Source of the DNA: Acholoe squamosa
Lineage: Eukaryota; Annelida; Polychaeta; Phyllodocida; Polynoidae
Length of the DNA: 64,000 nt
NCBI GenBank assembly: GCA_949317995.1
Contig: OX439038.1
Span: 33,564,613 to 33,628,612, forward strand
Direction: 5' to 3'
Below the pieces are notes generated by a model, which saw only the letters and a program-made list of their open reading frames with translations, did not search any database and had not been told where the DNA came from. Positions 21,008 through 32,939 of this stretch are shown here, one piece after another. Position numbers and translations under genes: made by a program. Each line of letters begins with the position of its first letter. Positions within the stretch are counted from its first letter, which is position 1.

Positions 21008-21850
21008 GCAGGATACCGATGACGGCGGTCTAGCTAGTCCTGAGGACTAAGGCGTCTGCCGCGTCCGCGCTGCCCCTGTTTGCCGCGTACGCTGCAGCGG
21101 CCAGCAGCAGCCACGCACCGACATCTAGTCCTGGGGACTAGAACGCACCCTTACTATGCGTGCTACCCTTTAGTCCGCAGGACTAAACAGGTGGTCCCTG
21201 GGACTATATGAATCTTATCCCCAGGGCACCATGACTATTCTCTACTCTTGGATGATTATGAGCCAGGGTCTCAGTCCCAAGGACTATAATCTAGTCCCCA
21301 GGACTGTATCTTTAGTCCCTGGGACTACACAGAGCAGTCCTGGGGACTAAGAAGTAGTCCTCAGGACTAAATTTGAAGTCCTGGGGGCTACATCGATCCC
21401 TAGTCACAACTACATTAGACATCAATCAATGAATTAGTCCTCAGAACCACATGCATTAGTCCTGAGGACTAGGCAAATGTTTTTGTAGTCCTCAGGACTA
21501 AACAAGTAGTCCCTGAGTCTACGAATTAGTCCCCAGGGCTAAAGCTTAGTCCTGGAGACTAACAGCACAGTCTTATACAAAGTCATGGGGTCTGCAGGGT
21601 AATTCATGGCAATGTACAATTAGTCCCTTGGACAATATCCCCATATTCTTAGTCCTGGGGACTAGGCTTTAGTCCTTAGGACTAAAGTATCACATTTTTA
21701 TTAGCTATAGTCCTGAGGACTACCACTATGCCTGCGCACCTACGCTTACTGCGGGAGGCTCCACGTAGAGTCCGCGTATTTAGGTCAGCACGGACGCGCC
21801 AGTCACCTTAGTCCTCAGGACTAGCTAGACTGCCGTCATCGGTATCCTGT
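21008..21850. mobile_element. foldback element of AGTCC-GGACT palindromes, copy 2 (inverted, shorter)
   Basis: The same GCAGGATACCGATGACGGCG ends are present. Its first 310 bp are the inverse of 20690-20994, and its last 560 bp are the inverse of 19112-19760, so it is an inverted copy lacking about 0.9 kb of the middle. Only 13 bp (20995-21007) separate the two copies, which makes the pair one giant palindrome. Confidence 0.8.
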
Positions 21851-22282
21851 GCCTCGGGCGAATGCACCATGGCTCGAGATAGAGTGTACACTCTGAGGTG
21901 TACACTCTGATGTGTACACTTTCAGGGTTAGCATAGTTCCATAGTTTTATATAGGGAGTGGTTATTTTTTATCAATTGCCATTTGGGATTAATAGTGAAC
22001 CAAATAATCATACTCCAAGCTCTAATAGAACTCAAGACAATTATAGGGCTAAGGATACTGTCCCTACACCATAGAACTACTTTTGCCAAAAATGTTTTTG
22101 CATCGAAGCTATTTGCTTTTTTTTTAAAGGATGATTGCGAGTTTGTACTACACCGACTCCTTGAGAATCCCGCCGGGAATCCCGACTTATATTTGTACAC
22201 GTCCCCTCCAGAGTGTACACCTGAAAGTGTACACCTCAGAGTGTACACTCGAGTTCGAGCCATGCTTTTATGCCTCGGGCAG
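21851..22282. repeat. inverted repeat with GTGTACAC palindromes
   Basis: Arms of about 75 bp (21851-21926 and 22208-22282) each contain three GTGTACAC palindromes plus TGCCTCGGGC and ATGGCTCGA. The 281-bp spacer begins with a GGGAGTGG MITE-H-like end at about 21955. Confidence 0.75.
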
Positions 22283-22796
22283 TGGGGAGGGGCCGGTGTC
22301 GGATCCGCAGCGGGGCCGATGGTCAGCTTTCTGTGTCTCTGAAGAACACAGCAGCAGCTCATTATGTAGTCTCCTTGAAGGATACAACCAACTGACCAAT
22401 CAGGAGCCAGCTTCTGCTGCAGCAGCTGCACATCTGCCTAAGACCAAGATGCTGAACTTTGTGATACCCATTCAATGCATAAATGCACTGATCTCTCCAG
22501 GGTAAAACTTAAAGCAGTAACTGTTCTTTGAAATATTTGCAAACAAGTTGAAATAAAAAAAAAGAAGACTAATTTGATATTCTTCTATTTATCACTGCTC
22601 ATTATTTGCTCACTTAGGGAGTGGTCATTCTTTATGAACAGGGGGTTGTGGGTTTGAGGGGGGGCTAAAAGAATTGACCCTCTTTTTAGCAAGAAAGCCT
22701 GCACGCTACTATAGATAAAAGAGAGGCGCAAAAATTCCCCTCGGCTCTGGCTCGTTGGGGCGCAAAATTATTTTACTGTCGTCGAGGGGGGGCAAA

Positions 22797-23050
22797 AACC
22801 AACCACTGTGTCCTTGAAGGATACAAGCAGACTATTGCGTCCTTGAATGACACAAGTAGATCACTGCGTCCTTGAAGGATACAAGTAGGCCAGTGTGTCC
22901 TCCAAGGACACAAGCAGCCCACTGCTTCCTTGAAGGCTATAAGCAGCCCACTGTGTCCTTGAAGGACACAAGCAGACCACTGCATCCTTGAACGAAACAA
23001 GGAGATCACTGTCTCCTTAACGGATACAAGCAGACTATTGTGTCCTTTTT
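22797..23050 (+). repeat. tandem 34-37-bp repeat with TCCTTGAAGGA palindrome
   Basis: About seven units of the form ACTGTGTCCTTGAAGGACAC + AAGCAG. Each centre is a near-perfect inverted repeat. Isolated related units occur at about 22368, 24388, 24446, 24860 and 24885. Confidence 0.85.
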
Positions 23051-23416
23051 GGTTAAAGCTTAAAGGGGGTTATTTCTTTTGCCCCCCAACAAACCAGCTC
23101 CCCTGTTCTTAGAAAATGCACATATGTTACAATCACCCCCTGAGGGATGTGATCATTTTAGGTTCTGGGTTTATGCAGGCATTTTGCCCGCCAGGGTTGA
23201 AAAAGACAAGTCCACTCCCAGTCAATGGGTCAAAAAAATTGCCCCCCCCCCCAAATCCACCTCCAAATGATCACTCCCTATTGAGAGGTACTAAAATTTA
23301 TTTGTAGGCTACTCCCCCCCTGTTTTTAAAAAATGACCAATCCCACCCCCTTCCTCAAAACCACCAGCCCCCTTGTTGATAAAAAGTGACCACTCCCTAT
23401 AATTGCAGTAAGGTTA

Positions 23417-23698
23417 GGGAGTGGTCATTATTTATCAACAGGGGGGTGGTGGGTTTTCCGCGCGGACACACAATAATTTTTTACGCCCCCCCTCAACAGC
23501 AGTCAAAATTTTTGTGCCCCCCTCGGACCGGAGGTGCGGGAGTTTGTGCACTCCTCTTTGATCTATAGTAGTGCGCAGGCTTTTTTGCTAAAAAGAGGGT
23601 AATTTTTTTTGGGCCCCTTCTCAATTAAGTGGGGTCTGAAATTGTTATGCCCCCCTAAACCCACCACACCCCCCTGTTGATAAAAAATTACCACTGCC
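23417..23698. mobile_element. MITE H, uninterrupted copy
   Basis: The left end GGGAGTGGTCATTATTTATC follows TTA. The right end is the inverse, with one change (CCACTGCC), before TAA. It serves as the empty-site reference for the W insertion at 13074. Confidence 0.7.
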
Positions 23699-23831
23699 TA
23701 AAAAAAATTTAACCCCTCTTGAAGGGGGGGGGCTAAAAGAATTTACCTTCTTTTTAGCCCAAAAGCTGTGCACCACTATAGATTAAAGAGGGATGCGAAA
23801 ATTCTCAGCGCCTTCAGCCCATTGGGGGGGT

Positions 23832-24142
23832 GTAATATGCAAAATGTCGCTCCATGCAAAATGTTTCCGCGGAAAATCAAGTTAGACTTTGCATTAATCA
23901 TACTTCTACGGCGTAGGGGCAGTATCATTAGGGTTGTTGTTTTTTTCAATTTCTATAAGAGGAGAGGGATATTTTCATGGTTTCTTCCTTTTAAAGAAAA
24001 AACTATTCGTTTCGAGATTAAGTAAAGTTTATCACTCTCCAAGCAGATGTTTTGATCTTGCATGATACGATTTAGAGGGTGCAAAGTCTGTTGGAAGAAC
24101 GCTGGAAACATTTTGCATGGTAGCGACATTCTGCATGCGACA
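23832..24142. mobile_element. element K, copy 2
   Basis: It is closely similar over its whole length to 14597-14907, including CGTAGGGGCAGTATCATTAG. It is nested inside MITE H sequence (TTGGGGGGGTG before, AGGGGTGCAAAAA after). Confidence 0.75.
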
Positions 24143-24365
24143 GGGGTGCAAAAAATTTAGTCAAGGAGAGGGCGTAAAAAAATTCTGTGCATCCACGCGA
24201 AAACCCACCCAGTCAACAAAAAACGTTGCAAAACATTTCACAGAACATTTCCCTTCGGCTCCTTATCATGGAAAAACTTTTTTAAACGTCAAAAACGTCT
24301 AAATAAAGTTTTTTTTGTTGACTGGGCACCACCCCCCCCCACCTGTTGATAAATGATGACCACCC

Positions 24366-25560
24366 CTTTAGACCTGCCAGCTGTTGTGTCCTTGAGGGAC
24401 ACTAGACTAGCCCACCCCAATGTGTCAACAAAGAATTGGTGTTGTGTCCTTCAGGGATACAAGGCTAGCCCACCCATGTAATGTGTCAACAAAGCTTTGA
24501 ATCCAGGATCATCATCCATGAAGACAATAAATGAGCATTTCAATTTCTTTCTATCACTATTTTGATCTGTCAAATTCTATAACAAATAAAAATTCTGCCC
24601 ATTTATTCAGAAATCAGTGTGTTTGTGCTTTGAATGCAGGCTATACGGCACATGGCTATTGTATTATTGACCAATGGGAGGAATCCCTGGCATAAACTGC
24701 GGAGTCGGGGGCTGAAGGTGTTAGTCATAGTGGAGTCGGGGTCTAATGGCGGCCCCCAGCTGATAATGGCTATGTGAGCTATAGAAGGTACACCATCTTG
24801 GTTTTATCAGATGCCATCTGCTGCTGCAGAGACTGGCTCCTCATTGGAAAATTGCTTGTATCTCTGAAGGACACAAAAGCTTGTATCCTTCAGGGACACA
24901 GAAAGCTGCTGCGTCGGATCCAAGAGGAGGGTAGCTTTAATCATTCACCCCATTAAGGTTAGGTTTTTCCTGCCTGCAATGAGTTTCCTGTGTGTGTGGG
25001 TAAAAGATGACACCTGCTGCAAATTACCGCAGCTGATTGGATTTTCCGATTTTTCAACCTTTTCTCTCAATCTTTGATGTATCCAACCCCTACAAGGTTG
25101 AATACATAGAACATACCTACTTAAATAGCATATTTTTGTGGGTTAAAGCTGGGACAAGATCTGAAATATATAGACTTTCCAAGTTCTGCATATCTATCAT
25201 CACCACACTTGTGAAATTGTCCTGCCAAAATCTCAATCTATTCAGTGCATTCTAACCATGTCAAATTCAAGCATATATGTGTGTAGAAATAAAATGCTTC
25301 CAGCATTTTATTCATGTCAACAAGCAGTCTTGATTGTACCAGCACAGTGCCTCTATATGAAGCCATAAAGCAGAATATTCTATTATGGTGGTGAATTCAA
25401 TTTGGATGCCTGGCAGCAGAGCAGACACCACTCAGTGCTGCCGCCATGAGGCTGTGACCAGAACTAATTAACCAAGTGGTTTCCCTTCCCACCAAAGAGG
25501 AAAGACTAGCTGAAACTAAAGTCCAATGATGTGCACATAATGAGCCATATCGTGCCATAA
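24366..25560. other. no gene; sparse TCCTTgAGGGACAC units
   Basis: It contains single copies of the TGTCCTT..AGGGACAC motif near 24388, 24446 and 24860-24900. Otherwise no recognisable feature. Confidence 0.4.
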
Positions 25561-25642
25561 TAATGGGTCTAGACCCCTAAATTTGACAGGGTGACATGGC
25601 CATTTCTTAAAATCGACATGTGACATGGAGCTTAGTGACAAG

Positions 25643-25871
25643 TGTAGTGTCTTAGTGTTATCCACCCTACACACTGTTGTTTATATGTTGCTATGTACTT
25701 GTGCTGCCACCAGTGGTGAGTCAATGAACTGCATGACCTACATGTTGAGTTGACCTAGATCTGTCTCTCTGGCTTCCATTTTGAATGCATACAGACCATG
25801 GAATAAAGGCTCCACATAATCCAACAGCAGCTGCCTGCCTTATTACTATACCACACTTGAAATACAATATA
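25643..25871 (+). repeat. Gypsy-1 5' LTR
   Basis: It begins TGTAGTGTCTTAG and ends AATACAATATA. It contains GGAATAAAGGC, a polyadenylation signal, about 70 bp before its end. Its mate is at 35903-36131. Confidence 0.9.
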
Positions 25872-25872
25872 A

Positions 25873-25887
25873 TGGCGAGGTAGGAAC
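25873..25887 (+). promoter_or_regulatory. Gypsy-1 primer-binding site
   Basis: TGGCGAGGTAGGAAC starts one base after the LTR. The initial TGG would pair with a tRNA CCA end. The particular tRNA was not identified. Confidence 0.6.
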
Positions 25888-27169
25888 CTAAGAATCCACT
25901 GGAGTAACATTTTGAAAAGTTTTGACAAGTTTTAGTGTGTGGTATTTAGATTGGCATTTTGGCATTGGAACCTTGCTGGTTTGGTATTGTGCTATACACT
26001 GGGAGCTCAAGCCTTTCTACAGAGAGCATCTAAGGGAGTGTTCATTTTTTAACAACAGGGGGGGGGGTTGGTGAGTTTGAGGGGGGGGGCGCAAAATATT
26101 TTGACCTCTCCTGAGGGGGGGGCCAAAAATATTTCGACTGCTCTTGAGGGGGGGGGCGTAAAATTTTTAGACCCTTCTCAATGAGGCACGAATTGATGTG
26201 ACTTGCTGTAAATACCCAATTTGTAGTGGGGATAATTTCTCAATATATTACTTGCAGAAGGAGAAAGTTTATACTGATAACTTTACAATGCATCAGAATG
26301 CACCATTTTCTTTCTAAAATTTCTAAATTTTTCAGGGGAATCATACTTCCAACAAGATTATATGCAGAGCTCTCAACACTCAAGCATCTGGCGTGAATCT
26401 CATGCATCTGGCGTGATTCTCACACATTTGGGGGTTGTCTCACTCTCTCACGCTGAGGAGCCTGTTTCTCATTTTAGACTTTGTAATTTCAGTATATACT
26501 TATATAGTGAACTTGAGCATCTATCCTCGGTTTATTGTACCAAAATGCTCTAAAAATCAACAAATGAACTTCCATATTTCTGCAAATTTTCTTGGGGGCA
26601 TACCCCCAGACCCCCTGAAACTGCATTTATTTCAATGCATCTCGGAAATCTAGAAAATTCCAAGCTTCAGGGAAAAGTCTCACTCTTTGGCTCCATTAGA
26701 ACATGAGAGCTCTGTGGTATGTGTGACGCCTGTTACAGATGGCTCATGCATACATGTGAGCAAACTCCTCATTTTTTTCAGTTTTCTCCTTTATTCTAAG
26801 ATCTCTCAGGGTCAATCTTTGTCCAGATCCCAAGAGATATCATTTTACCATTTTATATATATGGTGGGGTCTTAGAAAGATTTGGATACAAGGGCATCAG
26901 CCACCCTGAAAAAGCACCAAAATGCACCAATTGACGTCTCAATATTCAAAATTGTCCTGGGCGAGATACCCCCATACCCCCCCCCCCCATTTTAACCTAT
27001 CAATAGCAAATCAAAGAAGAGTCTTTACTTTTAATGCCTCGATTTTTTTGCGCACTCGGAATTTGCATATATGTCATGGTCTGTTCTCTCTCTCCCTAGC
27101 CTTTCCTCCCATCTCCTCTTCCCCTAACCTTTCCCCAAATCTCTCCCCTCATCTGGAGTGGGCCTAGCA

Positions 27170-27460
27170 AGACATACCTGACCTGACCTGGATGGCCTGA
27201 CCCGGATGGCCTGACCTGTACCCACCCAGACTGCCCCTGGACAGATCCATCTGGACAGACTCACACAGACTGGACTGACCCGGACAAGACAGATCTACCT
27301 GGACTGCCCCCAGACTCACCCTGGATGGATCCACCCTGACGGACCCAGACCTGGACTGGAAATACCCGGACCAAATGGACTTGGACCAAATGGATCTGGA
27401 CTGAACCTACCACAACAGACCCAGTCAAGACTTCAATGAGACCCAGACCAGACAGGGCTG
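27170..27460 (+). repeat. degenerate CCTGGA/GACC-rich minisatellite
   Basis: Repeated variants of GACCTGG, CTGGACAGA and GACCCGGA at irregular spacing. A related short tract is at 29935-30020. Confidence 0.6.
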
Positions 27461-29175
27461 GGCATATTTGAAAATCCTGGAGCCAATGTTAGCCGGGCTG
27501 TAGCCCAGGACCGAAAAACTTGCATATAAAGGCAGCCGAACCATTTGAAAGTTTGGGGGGGTTGTGCAAAGGGGGATGGGTGGGTAATTTCTGCTGATAC
27601 TTGCAAAAGATACTAAACTATAGACTGAATAGACTTATTGTCGTAGCCGGGTCTCCCCAGGAAAACTTGCTACATTCAAATATTTTTTTACGATAGTTGT
27701 GTCTAGGCTGAGGGCATCCATATTGAAAAAGCATAGTACTTAGGGGTGAGGGTGGTGGAAAAATTTTGAAAGTCTGGAAAGTAAATGGTGCATTCTGATG
27801 CAACTTAGCACACAATTTCCTTCTCTCTCTCTTATCCAAGAAACCCAGATCTACCAGGGACCTTAATGTCCTAGGCCCCCATATCTCTCCCCACACCAAT
27901 GCTATCCCCCAACATTATTCTCTACCACCACCCCCTACAGAAATGTTTTGAAATTTTAGAAGTAAATGTTGCAGTTTGATGAGTTCTTATAGCATGATTT
28001 GCCTGCTCCATTGGATTGATAATGTAGGCCCTATAATGGTGGAGTGATACTGTCCTAAAAAGTAAAAATATGAAAAAAAAGTTGGGGGCGGGCAAAAACA
28101 TATCCCCCAACATAAAAGTTGAGGGGGCATATATATGCCCCCTGCACCCTGGTTCCATGTCACTAATTATAAGCCATAAAGCAATCTTGTGGCACTCCTT
28201 TGGGCTGAATCTCTGGGGCACATAAGAGTGGGGATATATGCCCGACACTGGCTATTTAGATCCAATGCTTGTGTCATTTCGGCAACACTGTGATAGGCTC
28301 ATCACAAGAAAAGGGCACTAAATTCGCAATGGATAATGGTAACTAGTGTAATCTGTAAACATGCCCCTGAGGAAAATTTTTGATTTTAGAGGTCATTTGG
28401 TGCATTGTGTTGCATTTTGAGAACCTGATATCTCAAACAATTCATCACAAAATAGTGGCCCCCAAGGGGTTAAAAATGACATGGTGACATTTGGTCATTT
28501 TGAGGTGACATTCTGACATTTAAAACTGACATGTGACATGAGAAAACAAGATGAAAGTGACGAGACATGCCATTCTGTCAAAAATTTGACATGTGACAAT
28601 TGCCAGTGTATAACAGGTGCAGATTTATCAAAAATATTTTTTTCAAAATTTCCAATTTCTGGGCTTTTCAACAGCAAAAGAATTTCTCAAATATCCCTAT
28701 TAGAATCGAAGTTATAAAGTCATTCCCAGATTCATAATACATCTTTTGACATTGATATTTTCAAAGAAATCTTAACATCTTAAACAGGTGTAGACACTAA
28801 TGCTGGCCCGGGAGCCATGGGCCTTTTGGCTGTGGGCCCATAGTTTTCTCAAGAATTACCTTCCTGTGGGTCAGGGATGGCCCACAGAAGGTTACAGAGG
28901 GGCATCTATAAAGGTTAATTCCATTGACCATCATCAATTTCTCTTTAAAAAAAATTAAACTGGCTATTCTGGGCCTGCAGCTTTAGTTCCAAGCCCATAG
29001 ATTTCTAAACCTACAGGCTGGACTTGCCAGTGGCTGGAAAAGATAGTGTCTACCTCTGTTTAAATAGTTACTTGCTGTGGAGTTCCTGTAGTCTTGGGTT
29101 AAACTTGGGGATATTCTTATAAATGCTATATTACTGTAATCAACTCATAAATGTAATTTAGATTTAGATGACAGA

Positions 29176-29176
<1 letters not shown>

Positions 29177-29242
<66 letters not shown>
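29177..29242. repeat. (TA)n microsatellite
   Basis: An uninterrupted TA run of about 66 bp. Confidence 0.95.
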
Positions 29243-29246
<4 letters not shown>

Positions 29247-30049
29247 GGATTATTTTGTTAATTTGTGAGACAGTATAAGAATTGAATGTTGAGTCATATG
29301 TTAGGGAGGATCAGTTTATCAATCCACTGATGCTGAACTAAACTTGTCAGTGGGAATGAAGGTCCTCTCTTTCTTCATTGTTCACCTAAACGCCCGCATA
29401 GCAGAATCCATTTTAATTGCTGGTATTTCATTTGTTCACATGGCTTGAATCATGATTGTTACTATGATGGATTGACTTCCATAATACAGGTGGTTTGTGC
29501 TGAATGAACAATGAAGAAAATTCAAACCAGAACTTTAATTCATTAAAGTAGGGCCAGCAGTTTAGTTACTGATCTGGTTAGTTTTCATTATATTATCATT
29601 ATTAAATGTTACAATTAAATACATGTTATATATAGCCATCACATGAAATATGGAATATTCAAGTTTACATCAGAATTCATTACTGAGCGGCTCTGAGTGA
29701 TTGGAATAGGGAGGTGGGGTTGGGGCCATTTTCCTAAGAAAATTTTGAAATTTTCCATGTCAAAATATTATGCGTTCTGGTGACTTCTGTGAATTATTTC
29801 ATAACTTTGATTCTATTAGGAATATTTGAAAAATTCTTTCACTATTGGAAAGCCCAGAGTCTGAAGAACATTCTGAAGGTAGATGTTGCTATTTTCAAGG
29901 CCATTGTCGCCACATTTTGGCTACATGGCGACAGCTGCCCAGCCCTGCCAGACCGGACAGAACCAGATGGATCCAGACTGAACAGAACCAGACCATACAG
30001 ACCCATATGAGATGGACTGGACGGGGATAAACCCGACCCATCCAGTTAG

Positions 30050-30460
30050 GTCATCCAGTCATACCTCAACAAAATGCACCATTTGACTTCTCGATATTCA
30101 AAATTTTCCTGGGGGACATCTCCATATACCTGTAAGCTCCCTGAGCCAAAAACAGTGTATTGATGATGCAGGGGTAGTAAAACCTTGGGTACAGATGGGA
30201 TGTGTGCCCACCTGCACCATCCAGTCATACATCAACAAATTGCACCATTTGACTTCTCGATATTCAGATTTTTTCTGGGGGACATCTCCATATACGCCTA
30301 GGCTCCCTGAGCCAAAAACAGTGTATATGATGCAGGGGTAGTAAAACCTTGGGGTCAGGTGGGATGTGTGCCCCCTGCACCATACAGTCATATGTCACCA
30401 AAATGCACCATTTGACTTCTCAATATTCAAAATTTTCCTGGAGGACATACCCCCATACCC
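30050..30460 (+). repeat. about 164-bp tandem repeat, 2.5 copies
   Basis: TGCACCATTTGACTTCTC recurs at about 30074, 30240 and 30403. Each time it is followed by TTTTCCTGGGGGACAT-like sequence and, in the first two units, CTCCCTGAGCCAAAAACAGT. A related fragment is at about 26920. Confidence 0.85.
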
Positions 30461-31801
30461 CCCTCTGATTCTTACTCTCTATCACACATTAATCACACTA
30501 ACAATAAAAAAAAACATGCCCAAGAGTTTTAAACATTTTTCTTGGAAAGCAGTATGCACATACTTAGAGTTGGCCTGGCCATTCGCTCACAAATTGACCT
30601 GAGAAGACATGATATTCTTGTCTAGATTTTCCAAATTTCCCTGGGGAACAAATCTGCAGATAGTACTTTACAGCAGAATCAAGTAACTGAAAGGCTAGGG
30701 GCATATCAATTCATGTCTTGGCAGTCTTCTGGTATCCAGGGTTCAAATTTCCATTAGAATAGCAAGATATCCATCATACATAAAGAGGTCAGACATTTTC
30801 AGAAACCCAAACCCCTAACCCATGTAAATGGTAAAGTTTTTGATTTGCAGGTTTGGATTGTTTTGGTTACCCCCTCCCCCAAACAAAATTTTCAAAGGCT
30901 GTGCTAAAACAGCCCATCTCCCATTCCCTATAGTTAAGAGTCATAAAGGCCCATGTGTGTCTGCAGCAAGTTGGTTCAGACTTAAAAGATCCTTCAAATA
31001 CAGTTTGCTTGCTTGCTTTAAACTAAGACCACAGAAATCAATCTTGTGATTCATCCAGATCCATGGGATGAGATCCAATTTAAACTATTTGTATGAAGGG
31101 TCCCTATAGTAGAATTTTAAACAGAGGGTATAGGGAAACCTCAAAAACCACCAGAATGCATAAATTTAGGCTCTAGATTTATAAAACTGTTTGACTGGGG
31201 CAGGTGATGCCCCCAGACCACCCTATACTTAGCTTGTCCTGGCTGCTTGTTAAACAAAAGACATAAGGCTAAGTAGTGTGTGACTCGCACTGCAGCTACT
31301 GATGAAATTGGTCTTCTTCCATTCCAATAGAAAAATAATAAATTGATGATAACTCTGGGAAGTAATCCTTTTACCTTATACTTCAGTAAAACAATACAAT
31401 TGAGTGTGATATGATGCAATGTGGTGCAACACAACTCGATGTTGGGGGGGGGCGCAAAATATTTTGACCCCTCCTGAGGGGGGGGCCAAAAATATTTTGG
31501 CACCTCTCAAAGGGGGGGCGGAAAATATTTTCAGGGGTAAAAATGAAAACTCACCAACCCCCCCCTGTTGTTAAAAAATGAACACTCCCTAAACACTCAT
31601 TCTGTTCTTTAATTCCTACTACAGTGATCTGGAAACCCCTAATTACGACATTAGAGGGCACTTTTAGTGAGGTTTGGTGAACTTTTATTCAGTTTGTGTG
31701 TTTTTGTTGCAATGGACATCACAAGGTAGGCCAGTTACACATATTGAACTTTGTTGCCCCACTGGTAATATCTTGTATAGACAGTCAGCCATACGAACAT
31801 T

Positions 31802-32644
31802 TTGCTACCATGGATGGTACTTTCCCCACATTTCCTTCATTTGACTATATTTGATAAGGCCAGTGCAGGCTCCAGGTGGAAGAAATGGCTGGCTAGACTT
31901 GAGAATCTGTTTGTGGCTATGGACATTTGTGAGGTGGAGGAGGACAACCGCCGCTGTGCTCTCCTTCTGCATTACGCAGGAGAAAGAGTGTATGACATTT
32001 ATGATGCTGAAAAGGGGGATGGAGAAAAGACATACAAAGAAACTAGTGAAGTCCTAACAAAATACTTTGAGCCCAAAACCAATGTCCAAATGGAGATATT
32101 CTCATTCAGAAGTTGTGTCCAAAAACCAGGTCAGTCCCTAGATGACTTTGTCACTGAACTCCGTACACTATCTAAAAATTGTGAATTTGCCACCGTTGAT
32201 CACGAAATTCTGTGCCAGCTGACCCAGCCCGGCAGGTCCCTCGCTGACATACTTGAGCTTGGGCGTACCCTGGAATTAGCTGATACCCAGGCGTCGCTCA
32301 TGGAGAAGGATTCTCGACAGGAGACTCCGGTAAATGCTGTCAGACACCGAAACCCCCGACCTGCTAACCGGTCTGGTCCACATAAGACTAGCCTTTCCGA
32401 CAACAAAACTGACAGGAAATACTCATGTGACCGGTGTGGTAGCAACCGACCCCACCCTAAAGACCGAAAGTGTCCTGCCATTGGTAAAACTTGCAACTAC
32501 TGCAAGCTTGATGGCCACTTCAGATCAGTCTGCTTTAAGCTAAAACGCAAGGATCAGCGTAACAATGGCAAAGTGAACGCCGTTGCTGAGACGTCAGCGC
32601 CGTCTGACTCTAGCGACGACGACTACAGTTACGAGGAGAGGTGA
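31802..32644 (+). pseudogene. Gypsy-1 gag, frameshifted near its start
   Basis: The 280-codon frame covers most of Gag, the structural protein that packages element RNA. A capsid-like segment with RWKKWLARLENLFVAMDI lies near residues 25-45. Two cysteine-histidine knuckles, CDRCGSNRPHPKDRKC and CNYCKLDGHFRSVC, lie near residues 215-250, and the tail is acidic. The frame has no proper ATG at its start. A well-placed ATG at 31810 opens a neighbouring frame that stops after about 14 codons, so a small indel near 31855 has broken the N-terminus. The insertion at 26034-31589 also separates it from its promoter. Confidence 0.85.
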
Positions 32645-32939
32645 CGCCAGACGGCGCCACTCAACTATATCTGCACAGAAGACTGTGTTTGTGTAAACTT
32701 TGTGAACTCAGGCCTCCCAATTGCTTCAGTGAAAATTGACAATACCCCTTGTAAGGTTATGGTAGATACTGGAAGTGTGTAAATATTTTAGATGAAACTC
32801 TGTACAATAAGCTAGGTAGGCCCCAGTTGAAGCCAGGTAAGGCCCGGTTATGTCCCTACGGTGGTGGAAAACCGCTGAAGGTACTCGGTACATGTAATCT
32901 CACAAGACTAGAAAACAAATCCAGGTTCACAACTTCCAG
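32645..32939 (+). pseudogene. Gypsy-1 protease remnant
   Basis: A frame at about 32670-32780 contains VDTGS, the aspartic protease active-site motif. It then meets a stop at once; the expected downstream residues continue in the next frame, which points to a one-base deletion. The region links gag to the reverse transcriptase frame. Confidence 0.7.

Larger units (their letters stand above)
22617..24365. mobile_element. cluster of MITE H copies and fragments
   Basis: GGGAGTGGTCATT ends occur at 22617 (after TTA) and 23417. Inverted ends lie near 23275, 23395, 23698 and 24360. The boundaries of the first and third copies are blurred by internal arrays: the TCCTTGAAGGA repeats at 22797-23050 and element K copy 2 at 23832-24142. 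No transposase. Confidence 0.6.
26034..31589. mobile_element. 5.56-kb insertion with MITE-H-variant ends inside Gypsy-1
   Basis: The ends GGGAGTGTTCATTTTTTAAC and its exact inverse are flanked by TAA (26031-26033 and 31590-31592). Both ends also carry G-run modules with CGCAAAATATTTTGACC, in the same orientation rather than inverted. The interior has a TA microsatellite, a 165-bp tandem repeat and a GGACC/CTGG-rich tract, but no transposase. It could be one large non-autonomous PIF/Harbinger-like element or a composite of two MITEs that trapped other DNA. Confidence 0.6.

Noticed and set aside
26034..31589. PIF/Harbinger transposase inside the large TAA-flanked insertion
   Set aside because: All frames are short and none shows a DDE-type or Myb-like motif.
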